Assembly: GCA_020726505.1 (NCBI GenBank)
Contig: JAHLEZ010000010.1
Coordinates: forward strand, 1,674,001 to 1,738,000
Source: Leptodontidium sp. MPI-SDFR-AT-0119
Lineage: Eukaryota; Ascomycota; Leotiomycetes; Helotiales; Leptodontidiaceae
DNA: 64,000 nucleotides
Direction of reading: 5' to 3'
Both the position numbers and the translations under genes were made by a program. This document shows, in pieces, positions 54,471 to 64,000 of this stretch (its first letter is position 1; each line of letters begins with the position of its first letter). A model generated the notes under the pieces. It was not told where the DNA came from, searched no databases, and worked only from the letters and a program-made list of their open reading frames with translations.

Positions 54471-55109
54471 GGGTGTTGGTGGAGTGGCCAACAGGATACG
54501 GAGACTGGTGGTCGACCGTGGAGGCAACACCATCGGTGTGATAACGCTAGTCACCAGCCAATCCATTGACGGGCGGGAGGAGATTGGTCCATGGTCTTCG
54601 TCGTGGGGTTCGCATGGGATGTCGCAATAGTTTAGATTCAGCAATGAAAATGGATTTGGAGAGGCTTCAGTAATGCCTCCAATATACTTGTTTGTTTTGC
54701 TTATGTCAGCAAGGGCTCGCTTATTCGCCTGCCCGCCAAACGCCATGAGCAAGGCCGGCCTCCTTAGAGAGCCACTCTGGAAGACTTGGCGACTACCACC
54801 ACACCATTGGAGCCAAAGGATGGCGAGTAAATCTGGTCAATGAGTGGTTCGTTCAAGAAAGTCACGCCTCACCTGCACCCAATGAAGTTGGCACCAATGC
54901 TCGATGGTCGCAGCCCAGCACCTTGCGAGATGCATAAATACCTCACGCCCTCCCCTCTTTCCTCTCCTCTTCCTTCCCCCCTTCCACAACTTCTCTGACT
55001 ACCCATAACTCTGGGGTCGCTACCTCGCTCTTCACATATATCCACTTCCGCCCATCGTGCGCAGACTCTCGCACAACGCTCTCCTCTTTGCTACCGCACA
55101 CACATCAGC
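54471..55109. other. intergenic, no supported gene
   Basis: A minus-strand frame at 54327-54752 mostly overlaps the 2EXR gene and is treated as a shadow. The segment ends with the pyrimidine-rich leader of the next gene. Confidence 0.4.
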
Positions 55110-56048
55110 ATGGCAAGAACACGACAAACACTTCGGACAGGAAGAGTGTGGCGAGGTGGTTCACGTCAAGTCTTGCAGACTTCCCGGACCTTCTTAGCTT
55201 CTCGGAATTCTGCGGCTTCTCCCCCACCTTCTCCGTCTTCCGCTTCTTCATCACCTGCTCCTCCTCAGTCGTCACCCGCTTCTCCGCCTTCTTCCATTTT
55301 CAACGATCCTGCAATGCCTTGCTCCTGGGAGGCCCCGCTCAGTCCGATTGAATTAGATGACTGTGCTGGCATCATTCCATTCCAGGACATCGTTCCATTC
55401 CAAGGCATCCGGGAGGAGGCCGACGACGTGGTCTACCCCGACCTTTTCAGTCAGCTTCTCGACGATGACGACAACGCTAATGATCGACCCGTAATGGACA
55501 CCCTTTTAGCGGCGGCAGAAGTCCCAGAATATGCTGAGGCTACCCAGCTTTCCCATCGGAAGGACCTGTCCGACGCAGCTCCACCAGTATCTAAGCAGGG
55601 AACTCAGCAAATGCTGACTCCCAAGGCGGCCACGATCTCCATCGCTACCAGTGGACGCTCTGAAGCCGGATCAAGCAGTTCACCAATCGTCATTGGTGAC
55701 AGCAAACCAATAATCGTCATTGATGACGGTGATGACGATGATGGTAGGATTGGTGGTGGGATCGGTGGTGGGATTGGCAGTGGGATTGGCAGTGGGATTG
55801 GTGGTGTTCCCATTATCGCGGGTCCTGTTCGGGATTCTACTGTTCTCGCAGCTCGTGGCAAGATAGTGGCCGTACTCAAAGTTCTTGCCACTGAGCTGAA
55901 GGAGAAGGAGGAGCCCAAGTCAGGCGTGAAGCGATCGTTCGCAGAGTTCCATCGCGACTCGGCTGACAGCATCAGTGATCTCGTTGAGTCAGTGCGTTAT
56001 GAGTGTTGGATGTACATGGGACTGGCACATGGTCTCAAGTCGGAGTGA
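55110..56048 (+). CDS. uncharacterised low-complexity protein with Gly-Ile repeats, 312 aa
   Basis: Single exon with ATG in a CAGCATGGC context. The N-terminal 70 residues are Ser/Pro/Arg-rich. The middle is acidic with Asp runs (LLDDDDNAND) and an IVIDDGDDDDG stretch. Around residue 212 comes a GIGGGIGGGIGSGIGSGIGG repeat from a 15-bp tandem array. The C-terminal 60 residues form a conserved-looking helical segment with KSGVKRSFAEFHRD. No domain is recognised; probably a nuclear or disordered protein. Confidence 0.5.
   Translation: MARTRQTLRTGRVWRGGSRQVLQTSRTFLASRNSAASPPPSPSSASSSPAPPQSSPASPPSSIFNDPAMPCSWEAPLSPIELDDCAGIIPFQDIVPFQGIREEADDVVYPDLFSQLLDDDDNANDRPVMDTLLAAAEVPEYAEATQLSHRKDLSDAAPPVSKQGTQQMLTPKAATISIATSGRSEAGSSSSPIVIGDSKPIIVIDDGDDDDGRIGGGIGGGIGSGIGSGIGGVPIIAGPVRDSTVLAARGKIVAVLKVLATELKEKEEPKSGVKRSFAEFHRDSADSISDLVESVRYECWMYMGLAHGLKSE
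55745..55805. repeat. GGTGGTGGGATC/GGCAGTGGGATT coding tandem repeat
   Basis: Five 12-bp-scale units encoding the GIGGG repeats of the 312-aa protein. Unit number could change by slippage. Confidence 0.8.
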
Positions 56049-56236
56049 AAGATCTGGCGGAAATTGATAGTTTCAGTTTAGCAAACGAGATCAGGGAATG
56101 TATTACTACGAGCCCAACTACTCCGCCAACGTGTTCCCCAACGTGTTCCCCATCGTGGCCAAACCGCGAGATCCAGTAACTTAAACAAGAACTATTAGTC
56201 AGGCCAGGTCGACTACTGGTATGTTCTGGTCGCCCG

Positions 56237-56788
56237 TCACGCAGCGTTGTTTGAAGCGCCAACATCTTCCTCATCTTCGAACTTGAGTAGCATCCTGGCT
56301 GCGCGACTACTTCTTGACCAAAGCTCAAACTTCATATGAGCCGGTTCGGTAAGGAAATAGTTAAATGGCTCGGGTAACTTATCCCCATTATCTGTCGACA
56401 TTGCTGACTGGCCGCAATGATATGGCCAGTAAAGACTGGCGTAGGTAGCAAATGACCCGTGCTGAAGATGACTACCGCTGTCTCCGCGGTTCACATCAGT
56501 GTCTGTTTCAAGGTCTTGGAAAGCCATTTGATGTTTATCGTCCATGATGTACCGAATACAGATCTCGGCCATTTGCTGATGGCACATTGCATTGTCGAAA
56601 GAGTGCCGCCACTGAAGACGTGGAGAATTAGGAGACGTCTCTCCCTGGTTGAGCAAGAACGATCGAGCGCTGTCATGGAAAAGGAAAACGTGACCATCAG
56701 CCACTGATTCCGCCTGATCGGACACCGAAGTCGAAGATCGATCACTCTTGAAAATGACCGGGATGCAATAGCTCTCCAGCCTTCTCAA
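56237..56788 (-). pseudogene. fragment of an NLR-type protein (region after NACHT)
   Basis: The minus-strand frame resembles the stretch between the NACHT domain and the repeat domain of fungal NACHT proteins: VFLFHDSARSFLLN (the usual H-x-S-x-x-D/R-F-L), a HQQMAEICIRYIM helix, and FATYASLYWPYHCGQSA, ending with a WSRSSRAARMLL-like helix. No nucleotide-binding domain lies upstream (the AT-rich region begins there) and no repeats follow. It is therefore read as a broken remnant of an NLR allorecognition-type gene. Confidence 0.55.
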
Positions 56789-57189
56789 TGCTCAACAGCA
56801 AACATCACCCCTACTCAAACAAATTTGCCAACTCAGAATACTGTGTCATGTAACATACCCACCGAAGTCGACCAGATTCTTGTCCTTCCATCAGCATCCC
56901 ACGATGATTCCAACCCAGATCCATCACAAGTAGCACCACCAATTGAATCGCAGCATGAAGAAGAAATCGTCTCAGTACTCGAGAGCAGTACCAACTCTGG
57001 TGCATCGCCAGACATTGCTTCTATCCCCAATCATGTGGAAGCATCTTCCAGTAAGCTTTCCGAGCCAGTACCCACGCAGCCTCTGAAATCAGCAACCTTT
57101 GCACCTGTTCCAATCAGCTCTGACTGCTTCGTTGCTTTGCATCTCGATATGGCGCCGGACTTTGTGACCGATTTCAACAAAGATAATAT
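56789..57189. other. segment between NLR fragment and AT-rich relic
   Basis: A plus-strand frame at 56825-57199 has a Ser/Pro/Asp-rich product and runs into AT-rich DNA. It is not supported as a gene. Confidence 0.3.
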
Positions 57190-58170
57190 TATTAAGTAAG
57201 TATTTCTTTTAAATATAGATATAATAAAAGCTAATTTTAATAATAGTGTTACAAGAGATAATACTTCTTTAAATGATCCTCTTATAATTGCTTTATAAAG
57301 TACTACGCTTAAAAAGTTATAAAATTTTAAGGTAATACCTTGTGTAGTTTACGTATTAAATTTAGTCGTTTAAGATATCTTAAAAGGTATTATTAACAAC
57401 GGTTATAACACTTCTTATTTTAAAGGTATATATAAAGAAGAAAAAGAAGAAGATAATAACGAAGAAAATCAAAAAATAAGTAAGTTTATTAATACTTCTT
57501 ATTTTAATAAATTATTTTATTAACTTTATATAAAAAATTTTATTTAGAAAAAGGTTCGAAAGATTATAATTAGTATTAAATATAACTAAGAAAATAACTG
57601 CTATTATAAGCTCAAATTAAAGCCTTTAAAATAGAAAAGGCTCGATTTCCTTAACTTGATAAGTTTATTAAATAAATCCGTTTATTATTAATAATTAACT
57701 AATAATTATTAGATTAGCAAACGCGCTGGTCTTTAACGTATTATATGTTAAAGAATTTCTTATACCTTTGGGAGCCTATAAAATCTGTTATTAATAGCTC
57801 TAATTCTAAGGCTTTTAAAGATAAGAATAAATTGTTACTTGGTGAAATAACAATTAAGTGATTAAAAAACGTATTAGCTATTTTAGTTATATTTATTAAA
57901 GCAACTACTAAATTAGAAGCCGAAAAATAACCGATTATATATTATATTATACTTGAGGTATATATAATATATAATAAGTTAGATATTTTTAAGTAATAAT
58001 ATCAAGTAAGTACTTATTATTTTAAAAAAAAATTAATTTTTATAATCTGCTTAAAAAGTTGGGGAATTCTCGAAGATGAAGAAGGAAAAGAATATAAGGA
58101 TTTAATTAAGAGTTATACTCTTAAAGATAATCCTTTTTATATAAAAGAAAATGTTTAATTTGTATTTTAA
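57190..58170 (+). pseudogene. second RIP-degraded hAT transposase relic
   Basis: Extremely AT-rich, with runs of TA and stop codons in all frames. One plus-strand frame still reads as hAT transposase: TRWSLTYYMLKNFLYLWEPI (the D/T-R-W-N-S-T-Y-x-M-L motif), KLLLGEI, then LKNVLAILVIFIKATTKLEAEK (the usual L-x-P-F-x-x-A-T-x-x-L-E motif). The substitutions are those expected of C-to-T change. Terminal repeats were not found. Confidence 0.65.
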
Positions 58171-58589
58171 ATATTTAGTTTAAATAAAGTCACATGTTCT
58201 TGAATAATTAAATAATATTCAAGAATAATTTGATTATTATTCTATTCAACACCATGCCTGTAAGAGGATGGAACGTTAGACGCATAGCCGCGTTCCTGTT
58301 TATGTGCTCGACAACGAGCGGGCCCTCCATATACAGTAGCAGAACTACCTATATAATTGTTTTGGAGGGATGTTGGGTTCAAAAAGGGCTGTCCGTCCTT
58401 GACCACGATTTTGACTCGTTTTGGAGCACAAACATTAGCGGATGACAGAGGCTCCAAAGCTTCCAAAGCCCGTTGACTATAACTTCATTCGAATGTACTA
58501 GTATGTAGGCATGAACCAATTCCAAGTTTATGCTAAGTATTGAAAGGTAATACGCCACCAAGATCCTCTCAATTTCCAGTTGTCGTCGG
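58171..58589. other. intergenic, no gene seen
   Basis: Overlapping short frames on both strands. Contains the 3' flank of the membrane-protein gene. Confidence 0.35.
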
Positions 58590-59790
58590 TCAAGCGAGTC
58601 GCTCTTGTAATTCCGCCTCCAATCTTTCTAGCTCATTAATTCTAGCAAGCCTCTCTTTCTCATTCCTGATCCGCTTGATTTGCTGCCGTATGTCATGCTC
58701 TTCATCCACTTCCCTGAGTCTGACTTCATGCGGAGCTGATGCTGTGCTTTGCGTCTCTGGCACAGCATCGTCGCTGGAAGCGGCTAGGCCAGGTAGCTTA
58801 GCCGCATCCTCAAATTGCGCATCAGACGCAATCGGGTCTAGTATTCTCGTTCCTGGCTGTGAAGACGTGAAGTCTGAATGTGCCTCTGAGGCTTCGAGCT
58901 CTGCGACAGGCGGAGAGGTATTTTCGACCCTCGGTATCGCGTAAGAGGTCCCGTCAAGCTCCTGCTTTGTATCTACCCCATACGGCGTTTGATTTGTTAC
59001 GGGCGTTTGGTCTGTCTTAGCCTTTCGCCGTCGTCTCCAGAGGAGCAGTGCACCAAGTAGCAGTAACGTAAGTACTCCAATTGCAACGCCCACACCAATT
59101 CCTGCCTTGGCCCCAGTTGACAGGCCCGGTGGTTGTGTGTCTGTAAGGGTGTTTATGGCGGGTGAGTTGAGATACGCCGTGGTCACGAAATCGGTAGCCT
59201 GGAAACGAATTTGAACCGAAAAAGTTGACAGGCCCGGTGGTTGTGTGTCTGTAAGGGTGTTTACGGCGGGTGGGCCGAGGTTCGTCGTGGACACGAAATC
59301 GGTAGCCTGGAAACGAATTTGAACCGAAAAAGCGTTCGCGCCCCCGAATTTGCTGCCGGTGGTAAACAGGTCCAGCGTGGTGGACGGAAATCCGATGAAT
59401 GATGATGTACATACCCATGGAGGGGGCCACGTACCGCATGTGTAGCCACTAACATTATTAGTTGTAGTGTGTAGAGATTCATGACAAAGAATTCGCGCCG
59501 TACCTTGGGCAACATATCACTGTCGTCTCCCCAGAAGTAATCGTAGGAAGGAAACCTAGGGTTGAACATGCGGAGGTATACCCGTACGGACATATACCAG
59601 GGGAAAAGTAGGACATGGAGTTTGTCGCCCATCCCGAGGGAAAACAGGTTGAGTAGTCAGTAGGTGGGCCCAGATTGACCACCACATACGGCTGGTTATT
59701 ATTGTTGGTACCACTAGTCGCGTACAGGTACGACAGGCATGATGGCGACGGAGTAAATGTTGTGGTAAGGGCCGGTGGTTTTGACATCAT
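58590..59790 (-). CDS. single-pass membrane protein with Cys-rich ectodomain and internal duplication, 381 aa
   Basis: Minus-strand exons 59790-59504 and 59448-58590 joined in frame by a 55-bp intron (GTACGG donor). The ectodomain has paired cysteines (CLSYLYATSGTNNNNQPYVV start, a PGICPYGYTSAC block, VICCP, then GYTCGTWPPPWVC) as in a Pezizomycotina membrane-protein family without a classical signal peptide. A tandem duplication of 36 residues (FSVQIRFQATDFV... ending PPGLST) follows. Then comes a strong transmembrane segment (GIGVGVAIGVLTLLLLGALLLW) flanked by RRRRK on the cytoplasmic side, and a long acidic cytosolic tail ending in a coiled coil. A wall-sensor role similar to Wsc/Mid2-type proteins is inferred from architecture only. 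Confidence 0.68.
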
Positions 59791-61267
59791 GACGGGTTAA
59801 GCGTCCCAAGACGCCCGTGGTTTACTTGGCGTCTCCCCACAAGTGTTCTCGGCGTCCAGATAGTTAGAGGTGCCACAAGCGGATGACGATCGGGTACTTG
59901 GTCGGTTTTCGGAGTAATGTTAGAAGCGTAGCGCGAATTGACGAAATCAAGACGCCAAAGGAACACCATTACTGTATTGCGAAGCTGAAGAACAAAGAAG
60001 AAACCAAAATCAATCGCGAGATCCCTGATAACAGGAACTACCCGCACGGACCACAACCTAGAAGAGCCTAGACCTATGTCTGCCTTACGGCCTCAGACTT
60101 AACTCCTTGCTTCTTGCTTCATTGGAGCGCAGTTGACACTCAGCTGCGGCATCGGCCCCTAGCGAAGGTGTGGTCGTGCCTTAAGAGTTTTAAATATCTC
60201 GCTATGGCGTTTGTACGCAATTCAAGCGCACTGGCAGAGGCAGGCTAAAGGTGTGAAGGCAGCCTCAGGCTGTGATCATTCAAATGCAAAACCTCAGATT
60301 ATGTCATGTCAAGCAAAAGTCATGGACGAATTCGGTGGCTGGTGGAGAGGTGATGTCGATCATGCCCTAGTTTATTTGATAAGAGCTCTCCAGATCGTTT
60401 TCCGGGTTCGGCGATCGGCAGTGATAAGGCTTGGGGAGCCTATCCCCCTCCTGAATGACGTTAAATCTCAACTTTTGTGGGTCGTGGCTTTCAAGGGCCT
60501 TTTTGAGTGGTCAGAGGGCCCGGTCAGCCTTATTGCACAGGCCAAAAGTTGGTCTGTTGTACGTAAGTGCCAGGGTACTAACTTTAGCGGCCATTTTACA
60601 GGGTCTCAGGCATCCCCGCCGGAAATCACGATTTCCGACATAACCCTCTCTTTACTTTATTTACGAGTCTTCCTCTCGAAATTCACATCATATGGTGGCT
60701 TTGCTCTCCTGCCCATCAGTGGCAGGAGATCAAACACGTGACTTGCACACTACCACTTAACTATCGTCTTTATAGCCTCTCTTACAGTAGCTGCGGGACC
60801 TAGGTGTACTCTAAGAACCAGCGATGGAGTCGCAGAACCTTAAACCTCACATCTTCCGCTTTCGAGAAATGGGATGTCATCCTCATGATCCAAAACTTGT
60901 CGTTGTGTGGATGTCATCTTCATCCTCAGGCAGCTATCTACTTTCGACGCTTACCCACAGAGCAGGGGGGTCAATTGCAAAGGTATTGGTTAATCATGAC
61001 CCCGCTTCCGTTTTCTGATAGTCGTGCCGTGTTGGCGTTCAGCCTCAACCCTCTCATTGGTTTCGTAGGGCCGGTGAAACCCGTCAATTTTCTGGATCTT
61101 CTCAGATGACTTCATCTCCCCGGATTTGAAGCCAGTCGTTCCTGCTAGACCATCGCGCTATGTCTTCAACGGCTTTATCTCAAATACTCGTTTCTCAACA
61201 TCACCTCTAGCCATCGGGTTAGAAGAGTCGTCCGGGACACAGCCAGGCCATTGGTCACCGAGCCCAC
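59791..61267. other. intergenic, no supported gene
   Basis: About 1.5 kb. Frames such as 60211-60741 have no recognisable features or splice partners. Nothing indicates a transposon end here. Confidence 0.35.
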
Positions 61268-63843
61268 TCAGCTCCGTTTCCCACCAGTTACCTGCCGTAG
61301 GTTCCTCGACCTCGCTTCACATTCCAACCCACTATCGCTTGATTCACGATCATTCAACATGTCCGACTCAGAGTGCGACTCTAGACCAGGTGGCGACTCC
61401 ACCCTGTTCTCATACTCATGCTCAGGCCACTCGACTTCTCTGATATGCTTGAACAGCTTATTTCTAGAGGGAAAGCTCTTCTTGCATGCATCACACGTGT
61501 GCAGGTAGGTCGGGCTTGTGCTCTGACCATCACCATCTCCGCCAGCTCTTCCAGTCTCGGCTTCTGTCGACGAAATGCACAAGCTCGGATCTGTGTGTTG
61601 TTGCGGTTCCGGGGAGAGTCGTTTGCGAGGTGACGATGGCTCCGGTGAGGCTTTGCGTTTTGCTGGGGAAACTCTACCCTGGTTTGGTTGTCTTCTTGCT
61701 CGCTTTGGTCTCACACGAGGCTCAGGAGGGTCTTCATCGGGCTCTGCAAATGAAAGAGCATCGCGGAAACACTGAAGTTGTTGGACCTTCTTCAAGGCCG
61801 GTATGCTGTAGCCAGGGATTTCCGTGGCTATCGTTCTCCAGGACGCTCCGCTCGCCGTTAGATTGACTAGTCTCTGAAACTCATCTGGTGTAAGCTGTGC
61901 CCCATATCGTCCCTTGGTGGAGCAATGAGCGACAATCTTGTCGATTGCTGCAGCTGCTCCGGCGATCCCATGATTCGAATACAGTGCATTGACAAGGTCA
62001 ACCCTATACTTCGGCTCGACTCCAGCCCACCGACCGGCCGATGCATCAATGTCGTTCAGGGAGGTGGGTAAGGACTGGTATATTCGTGCATCCCGTGTTT
62101 CGAAATGGGCCTTCCGCATGGCTTTAAAGCCTCGCTTATCGAGGTAAAGACGCCTGCGAGCACTGTGCCGTTCAGCCGCAGTCCTTGCTGCCTTGAGCGA
62201 AACCAGGTTACAGCCTTGAGCTGGATCGCGCTTCATTACCTCTATGTCTCTTCGAATTGCTGCGAGATCGCGAAAAACCATTTGCAATTCCTCATCTTCC
62301 GCATAGATTTTCTCTCGTTGATAGCCTGTGAGCTTCTTAGGTGCGTCAGGATCGCATCTCAATCGCACGGATAGTGCCTCTTTTTTCTCCTTTCGCTGCT
62401 CCTTCTTGCGGAAGATAGCTCCCGTGTCGGGAACGAATCTTCTGGACCGATAGAACCTTCTAAAAGTCTTGTCTTTCGAACCGCCGTGGCCCATGAGCTG
62501 CATCCTTCGCCCAGTAGGCACAGTTTTCTCTTTGAGAATGTCAGAATTGATATGAAATTTCTTTGGGCAAACTTACCATCGACCACATCATTAAAAACAG
62601 CTCTTCGTGTGCAATAGAAAGTGAAACGCGTTGCGCATCCCAGGTTACGAAAAATTCTTTGCCCGTCCTTAGTTATAGTGTCTGCCCCTAAGGCCCGAGT
62701 TTCTGAAGTTGCTGCCCTCTTCTTATCCCATTGTCGGAGTATCGGCACTTTCATTTTGCACTCCTTGAACTTTATATGGATATCTGTTCCAGTGATGTTT
62801 CTCTTGTTGAACAGCTCTGCGGCGCTCGAACAGCCTTCAAATGCTTCATCCAAAAAAGCCATGGCCAGGAACCATAAGACGAGGCAATGCGGAGTATCCG
62901 GATCTTGGAAGTAGCTTACGTCAATACTGGTATTATTAGCGGAAGATTCTTTCTTTTCGCAAGGCTCAACTCACTAGTCTTCAGGATCATCTTGCTCGCC
63001 CTTTCGGTTGTTGTATCGGATAATCATCTTGACCTCAGGCTGGGCATCGGGGGTGGGCAACGGCCTCAGGTAGAATTGCACATCCTATAAAAAAGGTCAG
63101 CCCGAACTTCATACGGCTAGATTGGTCGTACCTCATAGATCAGAGCAACATTTAGATCGCGATTACCATGAGATGAAGAGCGCACGATGGCGCCGAGACG
63201 ATCGCCCGCGTCTGAAATGAGTAGAAACATTAATACAATATGCAGACGAGACCTCTCTGACATATAGTTGTGGTCATCTGTGCACAAGGTGTACCTAATT
63301 GCCAGCTTCATATCTTCCCAGTCGGTGAACTCTTTGTCGTAATGTATATTCTCGAGCTTGAGCTCATCGGCTAGGTCGTAGCGCAAGTACTATGAAAGTT
63401 GTTATTACGCGTATACCGAGAATCAAATTTGGCCTCTTACATTCTTTGCTTCCTCGTAGACATCGTTTGGTAGGTCTAGGTGATAGTACCGTTTCAGAAT
63501 ATGCCAAAACTTCTCCAGAATGTATGACATTGTCGAAAGTGTCGCTTTCTCAGCAAGTTGGCCTTTGCTACGAACAGCAGTCCACCACAGGAACGTCTTT
63601 ACTGTGTCCAAGTCCGGGACTGCATCAGGCTCTTCGATCTCTTTCTTGTATCTATCTAACATTAGCAGGTCTCGAGAAGATTTGTATAGAATTATAGTAC
63701 TGTTCCCACCGTCCTCTCACGACGTGGTATTGGTCCTTGGTGGGAGGTGCAAGGGCTCTCTCGGGCAGCAAGCCCTTGATGAGAGGATTTGGCTTTTCAA
63801 GCTTACTGCGCTGACTCGCGAGTCGACTCTTCACATCTATCAT
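61268..63843 (-). CDS. DUF3435 tyrosine-recombinase-like protein with C-terminal C2H2-like finger, 773 aa
   Basis: Six minus-strand exons: 63843-63701, 63651-63441, 63389-63132, 63084-62975, 62914-62577 and 62529-61268, with introns of 47-60 bp. All five joins keep frame. The N-terminal part has KATLSTMSYILEKFWHILKRYY-type helices of the core-binding domain. The catalytic domain shows the DUF3435 pattern: DAGDRLGAI (Arg182), FTFYCTRRAVFN (Arg344/345), RRMQLMGHGG (His368) and TFRRFYRSRR (Tyr380), so the R..R-H-Y set of tyrosine recombinases appears complete. A charged helical region and a finger-like CDACKKSFPSRNKLFKH (C699, C702, H715) follow. DUF3435 proteins include Starship captain recombinases, which act at the element's 5' end. 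Whether this one is a captain is not shown. The start at 63843 begins MIDVKSRLAS. Confidence 0.82.
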
Positions 63844-64000
63844 GGTGATGGGCGGGTTGAATAGACAATCAAAAGTTGAGCGAGTGTAGAGGGTTGAAGT
63901 AATAGCATCCTACCTGCCGCTCCCTGTCCGATTTTGCGCTTTTTTGCGCTTTATCATTGCTCGACTTAGCACGGTGCAATCAAATCTCAAGATCGGATAC
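63844..64000. other. window edge upstream of the DUF3435 gene
   Basis: Contains the 5' flank. A CGATTTTGCGCTTTTTTGCGC stretch lies near 63934-63955. No terminal repeat can be judged because the sequence ends. Confidence 0.3.

Noticed and set aside
60211..60741. 176-aa plus-strand frame
   Set aside because: No recognisable composition, motif, splice context or paralogue; length is within what chance frames give in this window.
61268..63843. Starship boundaries within the window
   Set aside because: No terminal inverted repeats or direct repeats that could mark both ends were found; the right edge is cut off by the window.

Overview
The window looks like nuclear DNA of a filamentous ascomycete (Pezizomycotina; class not determined). 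The support is intron-containing genes with short introns (about 44-90 bp) carrying CTAAC/CTGAC-type branch sites, fungus-restricted families (HET, 2EXR, Fungal_trans_2-like, DUF3435, fungal APH-like kinases), and AT-rich transposon relics full of stops as expected from repeat-induced point mutation (RIP). No rRNA, convincing tRNA, CRISPR or prokaryotic feature was seen. Gene models were built by hand from splice signals and frame continuity; none was checked against transcripts or databases.

Left part (about 0-20 kb): the outstanding structure is an uncharacterised two-gene cassette present twice in inverted orientation. Each copy has a long gene A (544 or 532 aa, three exons with conserved intron positions) converging on a short gene B (163 or 167 aa, two exons). 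Copy 1 lies at 0.96-3.4 kb and copy 2 at 15.2-17.6 kb. Between them are a 467-aa unknown protein, a fungal transcription-factor-like gene without a zinc cluster, a degenerate Nta1/nitrilase-like gene that has lost catalytic residues, a TIR element, and copies of an interspersed repeat with a palindromic core.

Middle left (about 20-30 kb): gene-poor and repeat-rich. It holds an 807-bp foldback transposon that is one long inverted repeat, another interspersed repeat copy, tandem arrays, a small membrane-protein gene and a RIP-degraded hAT transposase.

Right part (about 30-56 kb): a denser gene region with a JmjC-like oxygenase-fold protein, an F-box-like protein, a HET-domain protein, a C2H2 protein, a double-chromodomain protein, an APH-like kinase and a 2EXR protein. 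Three genes encode N-terminal domains resembling the transthyretin/HIU-hydrolase fold; one of them also carries a homeodomain. Two short zinc-ribbon-like genes lie near two of these transthyretin-like genes, in an arrangement suggesting an old inverted segmental duplication.

Right end (about 56-64 kb): an NLR fragment, a second RIP-degraded hAT relic, a single-pass membrane protein with an internal 108-bp duplication, and at the edge a complete six-exon DUF3435 tyrosine-recombinase-like gene. DUF3435 recombinases include the captains of Starship giant transposons, so part of this window may be mobile cargo, but no element boundary could be identified.
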